Positions 1 through 16,046 of a DNA stretch of 64,000 nucleotides are shown here, piece after piece; position 1 is the first letter of the stretch, and the number at the start of each line of letters is the position of its first letter. The position numbers and the translations under genes were made by a program. The stretch comes from Gymnopilus junonius (lineage: Eukaryota; Basidiomycota; Agaricomycetes; Agaricales; Galerinaceae). Location of the stretch: the NCBI GenBank assembly GCA_015501075.1, contig JADNYJ010000019.1, forward strand, positions 310,001-374,000, written 5' to 3'. The notes beneath the pieces are model-generated. The model had not been told where the DNA came from, searched no databases, and worked only from the letters and a program-made list of their open reading frames with translations.

Positions 1-434
1 AATTCAATTTTGCTTGTCAAGGTTCTGTTATAGAATAGATAGCTGAGAAAAGAAGAGAAGGAGTATAAAAAAGGTAAAAGAAAAAAGAAATATAACAGGT
101 ATTACACCATCCCCGACCAAGAAATAAAAAAGACCTCTTTGCCAAAGATAAGAAGAGAGAACAGCAAAGAGAATAAGAAGGGGTAACAGGTATATCACCG
201 CGATTAACGGTAAAGACAGAGACAGAGGGGGAAATGGGTAAAGGGTAAAGAAAAGAAAAAGAGGCTGGGACGACGGAGGATCGTAAAGTGCAAAGAATAG
301 TCCTTTTTTTCGGTTTCTTCATAGTCAGGAAGGGGACACCTTGCTAGCCATCGACAAAACAAGACAGAGAAACAACAGGTGTGAAGTACAATTGAAACCG
401 GGAGAAAACGATGCTGAAGAGTCCGGGAACTGTT
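1..434. other. Spacer downstream of STE20
   Basis: This is the presumed 3' UTR and spacer beyond the STE20 stop codon. It is purine-rich on the plus strand. The only open frame of about 100 codons, on the minus strand, is low-complexity Ser/Leu/Phe sequence of the kind that purine-rich DNA produces. I see no gene. Confidence 0.6.
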
Positions 435-3106
<2,672 letters not shown>

Positions 3107-5439
3107 GATACGAGATCAGTGCTTGGTAAAGGAGGGGATTAGAAAAAATCTAATGGGAGTATATGGTGGCGATGAGGTGGGTTTGCTGATGTCAAGTGGA
3201 TTACTTGTGACCCAACGAATCAAAGGCAAAGGGCCAGGGAAGGAGGAGAACTCGGAAAGACTTGAGACGGCCTTCGTAACGAACAACCTGTGATGCAGCG
3301 AATAAGAGGCCTGCGAACAAGGAGTTGAGATACTCGTTGTCACGGATATCAATGGTGACGACGATGGAATGCTGTCAGGTGGTTGAATAAGTTGGTCTGC
3401 CACTGGTCACGAACGCCGACGATGTGCAGATGGAAGGGTGATGAGGGTAAGAGGAGAGAAAGGAGCAACGAGGAGGAACGATGGTCGCAATGAGGAAGAC
3501 TCGTTTGGCTCTGCGCCAGTGTCCTTGCCTCTTTGGCCACCTTTGCAAATTTGCTAACTCCTCATATCTATTTCGTAACACGTGACATCATCCCGTTTAC
3601 CCCAATTTTCGCTTCCATTGTCAATCAACATGTCTATTTTATACCGTGTCCTCTGCCTCTTACTCGAGTGTTCTATGTATGATCATCATCTCAACTCTTC
3701 CAAATTTTCTGTTCAATTATTTCACCCTCGCAAGTCCGCAATTTTCAAAATTAAATTATGTAATAAACGGTCCGGGTCCTTTTCGCGCGGCGCAGACACA
3801 CACCAGCCAGCCTGAGCCCGTCCCACAAGACCTTGTTCTCCCACACGGAGGTCTTTTTATTCGTCAGCTCATTGTCCTCTTCGGGTGTTACTCGTCAGAT
3901 GGCGCCCTCTGTCAGTCAGAGCTTATTGCATAACTGCCTTCTTTTGTTTAAGTGTCTTTTGTTGGTGGTATTAATAGCCGGGCTTTTTCTGTACAGCGTC
4001 CATGCCTATTGAAGGCGGTACTAATCGACGGATTGAAGCTCACTCTGTTTCGCTATATCTGGACCCGTTTGTTCGAACCAAGCCGAAATTTTTGTTCTTC
4101 GTGCATTCCATATGGAAAATGTTCTGCTGCAGCGAATACAAAGCTCAACACTCGGAGTCGGGCCAAGGAAGGCTGTCCTAACACTTTCCATATCTCGAGC
4201 ACAACGCCACCGACCCAATTAGACAATCGCAAAAATGGACATTTAGCCTCCGAATGTCAACTTAGGCAATCGAGACTCTTGTCCTCATCCATGACGTCCT
4301 GCTCGTGACCATGTCTCACCCAACAATGTATAAAAGTCGCTCCCTTATCGCTGCCGAGCCTTCTCCTTCTCCTTCCTTACTCTGAGCGCCTGCTTATATA
4401 TCCGAGTCCGACGGTAGGCATTGACCTCCCACTGGCGCCGCCTTTGCCTGCTTTACGAACCGTTTCATGTGAAACCCGACCTCTACTGCTCGTCTCTTGC
4501 TTAAAGCTTCTGCCCAGCAGCCCGTTTTTACCATTTGCAACGACGACAGAATACTTACGACCCTAATTTTTCTGGAAACGAAACTAGATCAATCACCCTT
4601 CCCTCCTTCCGATTTCCAATATCCTCACCATAACGAACTCAACGACCCATATAACCATTTACATTTGACGTCTCTTATGACCATCATTACGAACCGACGA
4701 ACCCTCCATCGCAAAGAAGGCTCTCGGGACCTTCGAAACGATTTCCTCGAGGACGCTCACGCAGCTCCTCCAACCACAAGTCAATGTCATCGAAGTCACC
4801 CCCTCCGATTCATCCATCATCATAACCACTCTCTTCACGACAGTCATCGATTGCGTTCTGCATCCTATCCGACACTGTCGGCGAGAGCAAATGAGACTGG
4901 TTGTTCGGTGACGTCGTGGCCTTTATGCTCATCTCTCTAATGGAGGAATTGCAATCCTACTGGACTATGCAGGATTGCAGTGTGTATACTGATCTCATAC
5001 CTGATATCGGTAACGTTATACTAGACTGCTCTCTCTTTTTTACTTTGGGACATTGGTATGCCATATGTATTATGAATAGTAGAATGTGTATCGATAGCTG
5101 GAGTTGTCAGGTCATGGAAGTGTTTGTCTATGTATTTTCTAGTGCTTTTTGCTCAAAGATTTCGTCGTAAGCAGAATATCCTGATTGCAACCTCACAGTA
5201 GGCTCGTGGTCATCCCATTCTGATGGGTAGAAGAAGAAGAGATTTTTTCACGCAAAGTTTTGCAGTTGAAGGGCACTGGTCTCGAGTCTACGCCTGGCAT
5301 TGGTAATGAAATAAGATACAGCAGCTGCAACACCTTGAACTATAGTTGTGGTAATCCTTTGTAATACATATGCAAGTATTTCATCACAAAAGGGAAATTG
5401 AAATAGCATGAAGATTTGTGGAAGGGGTAAAAAAAAAAA
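3107..5439. other. Spacer between STE20 and TEL1, no supported gene
   Basis: The STE20 promoter (right of 3106) and the TEL1 3' end (left of 5440) flank about 2.3 kb with no recognisable protein. Open frames at 3.58-4.31 kb and 4.50-4.94 kb are Ser/His/Pro/Arg-rich and mutually overlapping. A TATA box followed by a CT-rich tract sits at 4329. A downstream frame at about 4.68-4.90 kb has ordinary protein-like composition but no clear start. Confidence 0.5.
4329..4335 (+). promoter_or_regulatory. TATA box followed by CT-rich start region
   Basis: A TATAAAA heptamer is followed within about 30 bases by a CT-rich stretch (TTCTCCTTCTCCTTCC), the arrangement of many fungal core promoters. No protein-coding gene could be assigned downstream, so it may drive an unrecognised small gene or a non-coding transcript. 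Confidence 0.35.
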
Positions 5440-8400
5440 TCAGACATGCGGCATCCAGCCTCAAGTTCAAAGTAAGCAAAATACCAAGGCAAAAAAAGTA
5501 GAAAATCATACCATGGAAGATGGTAGCCAAGTTTGATGGATCAGTAGCCTCCGCTATGAGTTCGTTGACAGTGCTCTCTACGCTCAATGACTTGTCCAAC
5601 TTGCGCGCCACCGAGTTCAGAGCACGATCAGCAGCCTCATCTGCTGTGCCGCTGCTCATGTCGATGCCGATTCCGAGATTGAATCGTGCGGTGTCATTTA
5701 CAGGAGTTGTGGTTGGGAGATCAGATTGGGCTTGTTTCACTTTGACCTCACTTGCCGTCCTGGGTTATAATCTAATGGTCAGCAACACAGTGCAAGAAAA
5801 AGAAATCCGAATACAGACCATGAATGCAGCGGGTCATGCTTGAATACTTCCAAGATAGTCAGGATGAGGTCGGATTCTTCCCGAAGCACCCTCAGCGTCT
5901 CTTCGGCGCATCGCTGGAAAACTCCTGAAGTACCAGAAATACCCATGCCGTCGACAATGTCGTCAGTCATACGGAATGGGACTAGTTCGGGAACAGGAAG
6001 TAATTTTCCCTAAAAACTCATGAAAATCGCGTACATTTCAAACAAACACCCTTACCTGGTCGAAGGCAATGCCAAGGTCGATATGAACAATTTCTCCAGT
6101 GACGTTGTCCAGCAGAATATTTGACGTATGACGATCCCCAAGACCAAGGACATGACCAACGATAGATGCAGTAGCTGTACTGCGTGTGTACTGGAGACGC
6201 ATCTGGAACCAGCTTACAGGTGTCTTGTGTTTTTCTGTGAAATAGTGCCGAAAAACAGGTTTGAAACTTTTCTTTGCTTGAAGGAAAACCTTCAGTATTT
6301 TCTTGGAATCACGCGTAGCCTGAACCTTTCTAAGCATAGCCGTGACGTCGTTAAGTTTCGTATCCTGCGGACGGTATCTGGCCAGACATGAGGACTGATC
6401 TACTATAGACAAAGGAGAGTAATACCTATGATGCGCCGTGCCGAGCCATTCTTTCAGAGGCGATGTATTTCCGACAAATTCGAGTAATCCCGCTTGAGTG
6501 GCCAAAGGTATGACTTTATAGTCACGAACTTTTAGTTCTCGTCGTCGTGTTTCCCTATCTTGCTTTAAGACATTGTTCACAAGTTCAAAGACTTGCTCCA
6601 TGACTGCGTCTTGTCGCAAATCGTCCTGGCCTTCTCCTTTGAACTGCCGCAGTCATCGGTAAAATGCAAGGAAAAAGAAAAAGAAAAGGCGGCTGACCAG
6701 TTGCTTATACGACTGTCCATCTGAGCCCAAACATATACTGATTTTTGGTACGTTGACGCCACCAGCTGTATTGAATGTCGGCTCGTAGCGTTGTATCCAA
6801 ACACAGTTATCGTACTTCAGCGAACTATCAATTGGCGTCCGAGCCGTCGTTACAGGAACACGCAAATTTTGGATTGTTAAAATCTTGAGTGACGACGGAA
6901 TAGGGAAGGGCCCAGTCCGGCCGTGGTAAGGAGGCTGCTTGGCGATACAAAACTTAGCCCACTGTAAGTACGCATTGCATAACCTTTCGACGTCTTTAAC
7001 CCTGCTGTTGTCTGTAGTGGTATCACTTCGAAGACGTTCCATGATATTTGTAGCTGCAGCTCCCCGTTCAGTTTGCGTGGATTGTGAGGCATTGGGGATA
7101 GATGAGCTTCTTTTGCTTGAAATGTTTTGGCCAGAATGATCTGACAAACAGTACACTTGGTATAAGCTGTGGAAGGGGTGCTCTTGGCACATCCTAAGGA
7201 TTAATGTTTGAAGGTTTGTCTGGGCTTCTGGTAAGGTTGCCGACAACGTATTCGAAAGCCGAGCCGTCAGTTGGTGCTTAGGGATCATTGTCAGAATATG
7301 TGCTTCATGAGCGAGGACATAACATAGGACTCACTGCGAGGAAAAGAAGCTTCCGTGACGGGATTTGCTCCAAGCTTGCCTTGACACAATCTAGTATCGA
7401 AGGATCATCAAAATTTGCCAGCCAAAGCGAACAGAATCGGATTGCTGAATCATTGTCGAATTTGCTGGACGCCTCCACCAAGCAACGGGAATGCATTTCG
7501 AGTGCTTGTTTAAGGAAAGTTTCGCGGAGAGTATTATGTCGTTTGAAATGTTCACTATCTTCTCGTAGAAGTTTCTGTGCTTTATCCTGATGACTTAAGA
7601 TTTTATTGCGCGTATCCTCGTCGTGTATCTGGGCAAGTTCTCTACCACGTTGTTCAATCTCTTTTTGTTTGCGATCAACATACATCTTCCACCGAATGAC
7701 ATCTGGTGACTTCAGGCTAGCATGAAATTGGCGCTCGGCAAACATCGCACACTGGCGATAAACTGTTGCGGAGTCGTCTGAGGTGCTGGTACTTTCATGG
7801 TTGATTAAGAGTGAAATAGAAGGTGAAAAATAGTGCTTCCAGATCTCAGTCGGTTTAGCAAGACAAGCCTCCGATGTCCATGTACCCAACCGAGATAACC
7901 ACAGGGCCCGGCGTGTATTGTCCGATTGATTGGTTTTATCGATGAGGTCTCGAAGGAACTGAACTGCTAGCTTCTCTTCTTTTTGCAACCATAAGACGTT
8001 TGCAAACTCCTCCAAAACCTCTGGAGAAGGTTGTACATCCATCGCTGTGCACGAACGACAGAGTTGAGGGCAATTTGCACTTGTTGTGATTCCCTTGCAG
8101 CTTCAGAAAGGCGAATAAGACAAGCTTTCTCTATGTCTTTTAGACCTTGAACGAAGGGTGTTACAAAGGCGCCGATTTGTTGGCGTTCTTCCCGTTGCCT
8201 TACGGAACGAACGAGAGAGATACGGGTTGCCATGACTGCTTCCAGGTCAGCAAATCTGATGATTGATTAGTACTCGCGCAAAAAAAGTCGAGGAGTAAAA
8301 ACTCACTCAAGTCGACTGTCTATCTTGACGAAGTCATTCCACTTGTTAATCGACATGTCCTGGGTTTGTAGAAGTGCTTGAAGGGTATCTTGCCTCCAGT

Positions 8401-11400
8401 GTATTACCTGATTCAGGCACATGAGGTCCCTAGACACTGCACGTATCTCAGTTAGGTTCTCAGGAACCAAAGATTTCAAGTGCATCATTTCCTGAGCCAG
8501 AGAGAATCGGATGCTGCTATCCAGAATTCGAAAGTCGCGCTCCCGGTAAATGGCTCTTAGGGACCTATATAATGGAGCACTGGAGACCTCTTGGGTTTGA
8601 TCCGGCAGGTCCCACGTTTCCGTTCTCCATCCAAGCCTATAGCTCATTGAAGAGGGAGTTGAATCAGAAGAGTCAATAGCGAGGTTACGCAAAGTATCGA
8701 TGGCAAGGTGATCAAATCCGAAGGAATGAAATGATTCCAAAAGACCCTCCTTTTCGCTTTTTTGAGCAACTCCCGCCTCGAGGGCCGCACCATGAAATTG
8801 AAAAGCTCTGTCCCATTGATGCTCATGGTGAAATCTTTTGATTAGAAATTGATGTAGATCCTGTGTTTTGATTCCGTAGAATCCATCTGGTTCATCAATG
8901 TGGGCATAAATATCGTACAGGACATTTTCAATCACTTCGTGCTCCCGAGTGCTCTGAATCTCCTGCTCCGAAGCGAGCTCGACAAAAAGCAAAGCAGTAG
9001 TATAAGCCCCACAAATAATAGCGCTTCTGGCGAGTAAGGTGAAATCAATCTCGAGCCACTTGTTATAAGCCAGTACGCCGCCCGTTCCCGGCAGAAAATA
9101 ACGCAAATGAAGAGCGACGTCGACAATTGATTGAATACAAGGAATGTCTGCTGATGTTGAAGATAAGATGGAAGTGAAGTACTCAGATAAAAGTTTTTTC
9201 AGAGGAACGTTAGTTTGTTTGTCGTCTTTGCTACACAGCAATGTATGAATGAGAATGGGCAGAATCTCCTCGGCAAAAGAGATGTCCGAGAAACATATTG
9301 AAGATAGTTGCCCAAAGAAAGGGTCTACAGAAGCCAAAATGTCGCTGAGCAAAACAGTCAGAAGAGTAATCCATTGAGAAAAATTCTTTGCAGCATCGAG
9401 ATAAAAATCGGATTTGAGTGAAGTGCCGATATCGGGTTCAGCGCAAGTTCTTGGGGAACGTCGGTGCACCTTGAAGAATTCCAGTTCATCACGATATTCA
9501 TTTGACATCTGCAGTCTCGAATCCTGAAATGATGGGACAGAATTGATGAGACGAAGGGTGTGGTACGCTTGGGACACGCGAGCTGGTTTGTCGTCGCCTA
9601 ACATTAGAAGAAGACCGGATACTATAGCGTCTCTAGCGCCGTATGGGGTATCCGCGATATCTTTCCTCCTGTACAAGCGACGATGGCGACTGCGCGGGGT
9701 GTTCAGATTTGGCTCTACAGTGAAACTCTTGACCTTGCCATAGTGTAAAAACAGAAGTTCAGCAAATGCCGTAACGTCTTCATCTTGCAGTCCGTCTGTC
9801 AGGGGTATGCATTCTTTAAGGCGCCAGAAAAGAGTCGTCGAAAATGCGTCATCTTCATCGTCCTCATCCATGGCGTAATCCCGCAGGGCGTGCACAAGCC
9901 TAAACTTATTTGAAGTAATCCGGTGGTCTTCAAGGACGGACGTCAGGCTGACAAGTGTATTTTCATTGTTTAAGAAGGCTAACTGGTCAGAAGGTTGTTG
10001 TGGCCATGCAGGAAGAGCCCTAAGAATAAGAGGTTTTATTGCAGGTACTTTGGCAAGGGCACAGGCATGCGCATCAATCCATTGCATTAATTTGTTTCCC
10101 TTCTCCGAACTTGAACGATCCTTTATGTCTGATGCGTAATTATTAGCGATTGAACATATCCGAACAAGGAGATTCGGTAAGCGATAATCCTTGATCGAGC
10201 ATTTGCGGTACATTCGGAACGCACAATCGAGAATGGATTGTGCAGCACTCGCCAGGTCAGATTGTGATAGAAGGAGAGTCGCTATATGAGCCGCAGTCGG
10301 TGCTATCGTAGGATCTTCGAGGTCTTCATTCCGGTATGCCAACCACAATGCCATGGCATTGATTAAGCGACTTTGCTCATTAACCAGGGGAGTTTGGTGT
10401 ATATCTTTCGCCAATTCCTGTATAACATGATATGTGGTCGCTTGAGTGAACCCTTCAGGTGAATGAGACGAAAGCCAGGTGAAGCTCTCCAGGATAATTG
10501 AGGTGGGAAAGGCAGGAGGATTGGGTGGATGTCTTTCAAAGACATCTGACCCCCGTAAATTCGTCAAAGAAATGAAAATGCGAGCCATTTTGCCCGTCTG
10601 ATCAAAGGATCTAAGAGCAGATACGATCGGGCCATTTTCTGAGCAGTTTTGATCACCAAGACAACGCAACACCTGGACAATGATACCATCCATATTATCT
10701 TGGAATTTTATGCCTAGGTCTGCTACCAGAGCCATTTTTTCACGAATGATTTGGTCCAAAGACTCTTTAGGTACATCAGCTGAATTTATGACATAGGCCA
10801 CTTGAAGTCCAACAATATCTCCAAAACAATCTTGCAAGCCATCTACGAGGTTCTTTTGGAGAACTTTACAGTGGTTTTCAAAGCGTGTTGTGCCACCGGT
10901 AATGATGTTGGTAGGCGTGAATGCTCGGAAAGTCGCTTCGGCGTATTGTTTCCTGTTCCGATAACCCAGTAGGTGCGGCGGGAAGGTCAAGAAGTCTGTC
11001 TGTGCAACGCCGATGGAGTACGCAAGCTGCGAAGCATAAGCTTCGAAGAGAGTTGCTAATGAAGGCATTCCTAATCTTTCCGCAATTCCGGTAAGGATGG
11101 TTTCAATATGTCTTGTGTAGAGTTGGCTATAGACACAGGTCTCCAACAAATGCCAGTATGGTCCACGCCGAACCTCGGAGCTAACAATCATGACATTACC
11201 AAGAGTCAGCATGCGCGTCAGCATGTGCTCAAAGCTAAGAATGTATCAGCAATGGAGGGTGAAGTCTAGGAGGTTTTTGGGGCAACGCACTTGTCAACTT
11301 GGCTTGTAAGGTGTTTCTGGATGGAGACGTAGACATCCAGTGGCGTCTTATCAACGTGATGGCATATAGAAATGAGCCGTGCACTTATCGCAGAGATGCG

Positions 11401-14400
11401 GAAGCGAACCCTGAGGTCAGAATCGGCATTCATTCTGAGAAGTAGAGATGTTGGAAGGAGACTTTGATGATCTTTCACCTGTTCGTATGTTTCTTCGTCA
11501 AGATGGAACCAAGATTTTTCAGTAGGATCTTCGGAGAGATACCGATCTAAAAAACAAGCCCATTTATCCCTCAGAGGCCATGCCCGCATTTTGGAAGTGC
11601 TATTCATTTCGGACAGCCATTGACATATGGCACGAAATTTTTTATGGACTTCTCCAGCTTGAACGTCGTCGTTTCTCCAAATACCCAGAGTACAAGTCAA
11701 CAAGTCAATGACAAGTATATAGAATCGTTCGTTTCTCGAAAATGGATATTGCCCCAGCATGGCCCCGAATTTGATGAAGAAAGTATGTGTTGACTTTACA
11801 GGTAGATGCAAGGTACCTTGCCGCACTCTATCGAAGAAGATCGGACAAAGAAGGTTAAATTGTTCCTGGTGAACATCCGCGTTATCAACGACAAGCTGTA
11901 TGAGGTCCTTGTCATGAGTTGGCTCTGCGGAATGCGACTGTAAAAAGGGGCCACAAGTCAAAAAGCCAACGCATATCTGGAAGAGATGTCGAGTAGATCT
12001 TTTATCATCGGTACTTCGAGTGGTCGGTGACGAGTTTTGAAAATTTGTGATGCGAATCGGACCAAACCCATCTTCGTCGTCAACGTCCATTGCATGCTCT
12101 TGAAAATTGCTCGAGGATCCAGTAAGCAGTTGGACAAGAACAACCCGAAGAGTCTTGATGGCCCCAACGAGAGTGTCATGCATCTATCATGCAATCAGCG
12201 GGGAAGGCAATTAATATCACTTGCTGTCTTACCTCACTGTTTTGCCAGATGGATCGAAGAAACTCGAGCAGAGGAGTGACCAAAGTTGTGTTTATATTGT
12301 CACCACCAGAGAGTAATCTTTTCAATATTTGCTCCTTGATGCCAGACCCAACGCCGGGAGCAGAAAGAGAATCTTGGAAAACAGCATCCTGGCTGGGTAG
12401 TTCGTCACCAACCAGCACCTCAAGGGCATGAGCAACGATCAGTTTCTCTGACGCTGTCCACTTTGAATCTGTCAAAAGACCGGTAAGCAATGATATCACT
12501 TTTGCTGAGCCTTGTACGACTTGTCGATTCGACGAAGTTCCGTTGACTGCTAGCAAGGATTCAAAGGCCAGCGCTGTGATGGCAAAATCTAAGGACTGGC
12601 GAGCCATTTCGGCCGTAGGGTGAGTGTTGCCCCCCTTAAGCATTTCCCACATCGGAACTAAAGATTCGAAAGTCCTCAAAAAGAACGATGAGACCTTTCG
12701 TTCTCTGCCCCGCGGTGCAACAAGCTGAGACTTGGCAAAAGTCTCGGCCCTGCTGGTAGGTTCATTGAGCAAGTCGCCTTTCAGCCTGTGGCAACTCTGA
12801 TTGAAAGACGGCAACTTGGCATAGAGGACGTAGTCTTCAATGACCTTGACCTTCGTTTCCTCGACCATGCAGTCCACGATCTCTGAATTTGGAAGCAATG
12901 GTCGAATAAAGAGATCCACCCGCTTTGACATGCCACAAATAGTTTCGAGTAAGAGTAATATATCTTGTATTGTATGCGGGGCCATGTTCATCTTGTTGTT
13001 GCCAGTTACCTTCCATGTATCAATGAACCAATGAGAACCTTATCCTCAAGGCGCAGGCGATATAGGCGGACGTCTTGACTGGCTAGTGTGAGGCATTTCG
13101 ATAAGAACATGCACACAGAATCGAAAGGACAAGGAGGGCCTTGCACGTCGATATCTTTCATGAGGGTTTCAATCTCCAGCAGCAGTCGATGAGGAGCCAG
13201 CGGTGAGTCTGCATTTTGAATCTGACAGTGGAAGGAGGCTAGAAGGGACTGCCCGGCGTGACAGGCGGCACGGGAAACAGCGGGGACGTTGGCTCTGCGG
13301 ATAGCATGCGTCCAGATTGAATCCCAGTCCAAAGCACTCTTGACTTGTTCCACAGTCTGACTAGCTTTTGATTTTTCTGCAAATGCAATAGCGGCAAAAT
13401 TCAAAAAAACCCATGACTGAACACTGGTTTCGTCGGAGGCAACATATTGCAAGAGCACGTTCACGATACGTTGCTTGAGCAAATCATGAATTGCTGCCCA
13501 ATGTCGATCAACAAAGAAAAGTAAAGTCTGCAAACGATAGCCACGAGCATGAGCCGAGTTCGTCGTTTGGATAGAATTTAGAAGAACGGAAATGGGATCC
13601 ATCAGTCTGATACGCTTGAGTTCCGGGCGAGATGCTCCTGCAGCTGTTGAGTCCATGGATTCCGAAAGCTGATATAACTGAATAAGAATTCAGTTATATC
13701 TTCTGGCAGAAAACTAGTGAGGAAAACTCACTTGACCTAAGCAGTCAGCCTGCAATTCCAGTATAGCCCATGACAAGGCTTGTTCTGAATCAAAATTCCA
13801 ACCCAATTGAAAGGTTTTTGCAATAAAAGCTCCTTCGTTCACCATGGAGTCTACACCACTATAAGGTGCAGTAATTTGAAGTCGCAGAGAATCGAGCGAC
13901 AAGCCATCCACTCCCCATCTACTTTCTGCTTCACCATCGAGTAAATCTCGTAATCGACCAAGTTCCGTGGCGACATCAAAATAATGAGGCCTTGTATCCT
14001 CTGTGTAACTTGGACAGATTGTAAGTGGAAACAAACATCGTAGCAGCATGGTCAGGCCCTCCTTCAGGCGCCTATCCTTGGTTCCCCACAAACTGACAAG
14101 ACCAGACCATATCGAACGGGCGAACCTCTCAACTGCGTGTTTCATGTTGAAAGTCAGATGATAGAGTGAAGCTGATACTATTGTCAGGTAGTCGTGCAGA
14201 AGAGATGACTCAGAAGGATATCGCTCCAGGAAACGCTCAAGACGTAATAAAATTCAGAGGCGAGATGCGTGTAATTGCCCGAAAGTATGGGGGCTGCTGG
14301 AGATGCGATCATAATGGACAGGATGGAAGCAAACTCGATTTGTTCAAGGGTGACTGAAATAAGGACATTTCTTCTGGATGCATGCAGAGGCTTCGGCTTT

Positions 14401-15107
14401 CGAGGGGAAGCAGAGGGTGGGGGACGTGAACGCTTCCTATAGTTACTCGCGACTGAAGCAGGAACATCGGAACTTTCAGCATCTTCGGCAGTATCGTCGT
14501 CCATGTACATGTCGGAATTCACTTCATTGGTCGGCTCTTCGTCTTCTTCTTTTGCAAACTTCGAGTTGACGGGGTCACCCAGGATGACATTGAAAGATAG
14601 TTCAACGATCCTAACCCACATTTCATCATCTAAGTGCTCGAGATGTGGTGCATGGTTGACTAGGCACTTTAACGCCTTTGCGTAGTCCAGTGCGACAGGT
14701 GCGAATAAATCATCGGACGATCGGTTGGACGTCAATGTTTGTGTCAGGTGGTGGAACATCGCCATAGCCACTTTCTTGTTCATGTACTGAACACTGCGCT
14801 CTGTAAGCCATCGGACTATACTGGCTGCTTCCGAAAGTCTTCTGAGGGCCGCGGCGGAGGAACCCCCAGTTTTCGAAGTGGCCTTTTTGGACATGGCATT
14901 CTTTTCTATAATCACTGTGCTGAATAATGCTTGGAATACTGGAAGCCACAATTTAGGATCGCTGTCTCCGTTCGCATTGATATGCCACTTCGCGATAAGT
15001 TTCTCAGTGAACGTTTCTCGGATCGAGTTTAGGCCATCTTGACGGTCTTTGATCTTGTCGCTTTTGAGCTTATCGAGTACGGCTCTGAGTGTCCCCTTAG
15101 AGCCCAT
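5440..15107 (-). CDS. TEL1: Tel1/ATM phosphatidylinositol-3-kinase-like checkpoint kinase
   Basis: Giant PIKK that senses double-strand breaks through the MRN complex and maintains telomeres. The N-terminus (15107 leftward) carries a TAN-like motif, [20 protein letters not shown], diagnostic of Tel1/ATM. A long helical-repeat region follows, with one 973-codon exon at 8303-11224, then the FAT region. The kinase domain has [30 protein letters not shown] and [10 protein letters not shown]. The FATC ends ATIFHG-WMPHV-stop, the last residues coming from a 20-base exon (5440-5459). The summed exons give roughly 2,900 residues, the usual size. At least a dozen introns interrupt it. One (13669-13731) holds a perfect hairpin against its 3' splice site. 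I found no frame disruption. This is Tel1 rather than Mec1/ATR because of the TAN motif and GLGDRH context. Confidence 0.93.
13671..13700 (-). other. Perfect 13-bp hairpin at a TEL1 3' splice site
   Basis: Two 13-base arms (13671-13683 and 13688-13700) are perfect inverted repeats around a 4-base loop. They lie in a 63-base TEL1 intron (13669-13731, donor GTGAGT). On the transcribed strand the stem ends directly before the acceptor AG, so the likely branch-point region would be inside the stem. Confidence 0.75.
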
Positions 15108-16046
15108 GCTTGTTCATGAGGAAATACAATCTGAACGTGTTGAGAGTTATATATAGCGCGTTCAAAGGCTTTATGGCTCACATATGACAATTGGAAGGGA
15201 AGGTAAAGATATATACACTTGAAAGAAAAGAGAACACACAATAAAACAAAGAACTAAGCACGGTAACAGAGAGAAAAGGCAAGGACGGGTTAATGGCGAA
15301 GGTTTCCAGCATCACGCAGATCTGTTGCTCGGCAATTTGACGCGGTATTTACTCATGTTTGGTTGCACTTATTTACATTATGAAAGGCGGACAAAATTTT
15401 TTGCTTCCTTACGCTCACCACCCTCTCATCCTTTTAACTTTGTCTTCTCCAACAATATATTTTCCATTTACTATTCAGCACGTGAACTTCTCTTATCTAT
15501 TGTCTTCTCCTCCAACGGCCACTTTCTGCCCGAGCAGTGCTTTACGCGACCATGCTGCTGTCGGTTCTGGTGTTGCGCCAATAATGATGAATTCCGGCTG
15601 TCTAATCAACAGTTGGATGGATGGTTCGTAAATCCAAGGGTGCTTCTTTTTACGAGGTACTCGACCTTTGGTGCCATCCCACATCTCTCTTCAAATTTGT
15701 TTGTTGCGTCCATAGTCGATTTCAATAACAATTTTATAACAACTATGTAAATGTTTATGAAAATTCCCGTTAGTCTTATATCACATCCCGTTCATTGTGA
15801 GGTAAGTGTTTGAATAGACTACTTTTTCCATTCGTTGGTGTCTGGACAGCACGAAAGAAGTCAAACGGACCTACTCAGAAAAGAGAAGTGTGATCCCACT
15901 CCTGAGACCATGCAGATAAATAGAATGGGAAATTAAGAAAAGTACGTTTCTATGATCAGTTGATTCTATGATCAGTCGACTGCATACCAACATTATTTGC
16001 AAGTAATCGACTAAACAGAGGCAAGTGAGTTCTCCGGCGAAGTTTC
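15108..16046. other. Spacer between TEL1 promoter and CYS4 3' end
   Basis: About 940 bases hold the TEL1 upstream region and the downstream region of the cystathionine beta-synthase gene. Open frames at 15.3-15.75 kb are Phe/Ser/Cys-rich with no family resemblance. Nothing else is supported. Confidence 0.5.

Noticed and set aside
17..322. 101-codon minus-strand frame at the left edge
   Set aside because: It is biased Ser/Phe/Leu sequence from purine-rich DNA beyond the STE20 stop codon.
4497..4940. 147-codon plus-strand frame
   Set aside because: It is His/Ser/Pro/Arg-rich, has no introns or family, and overlaps other frames of similar length.
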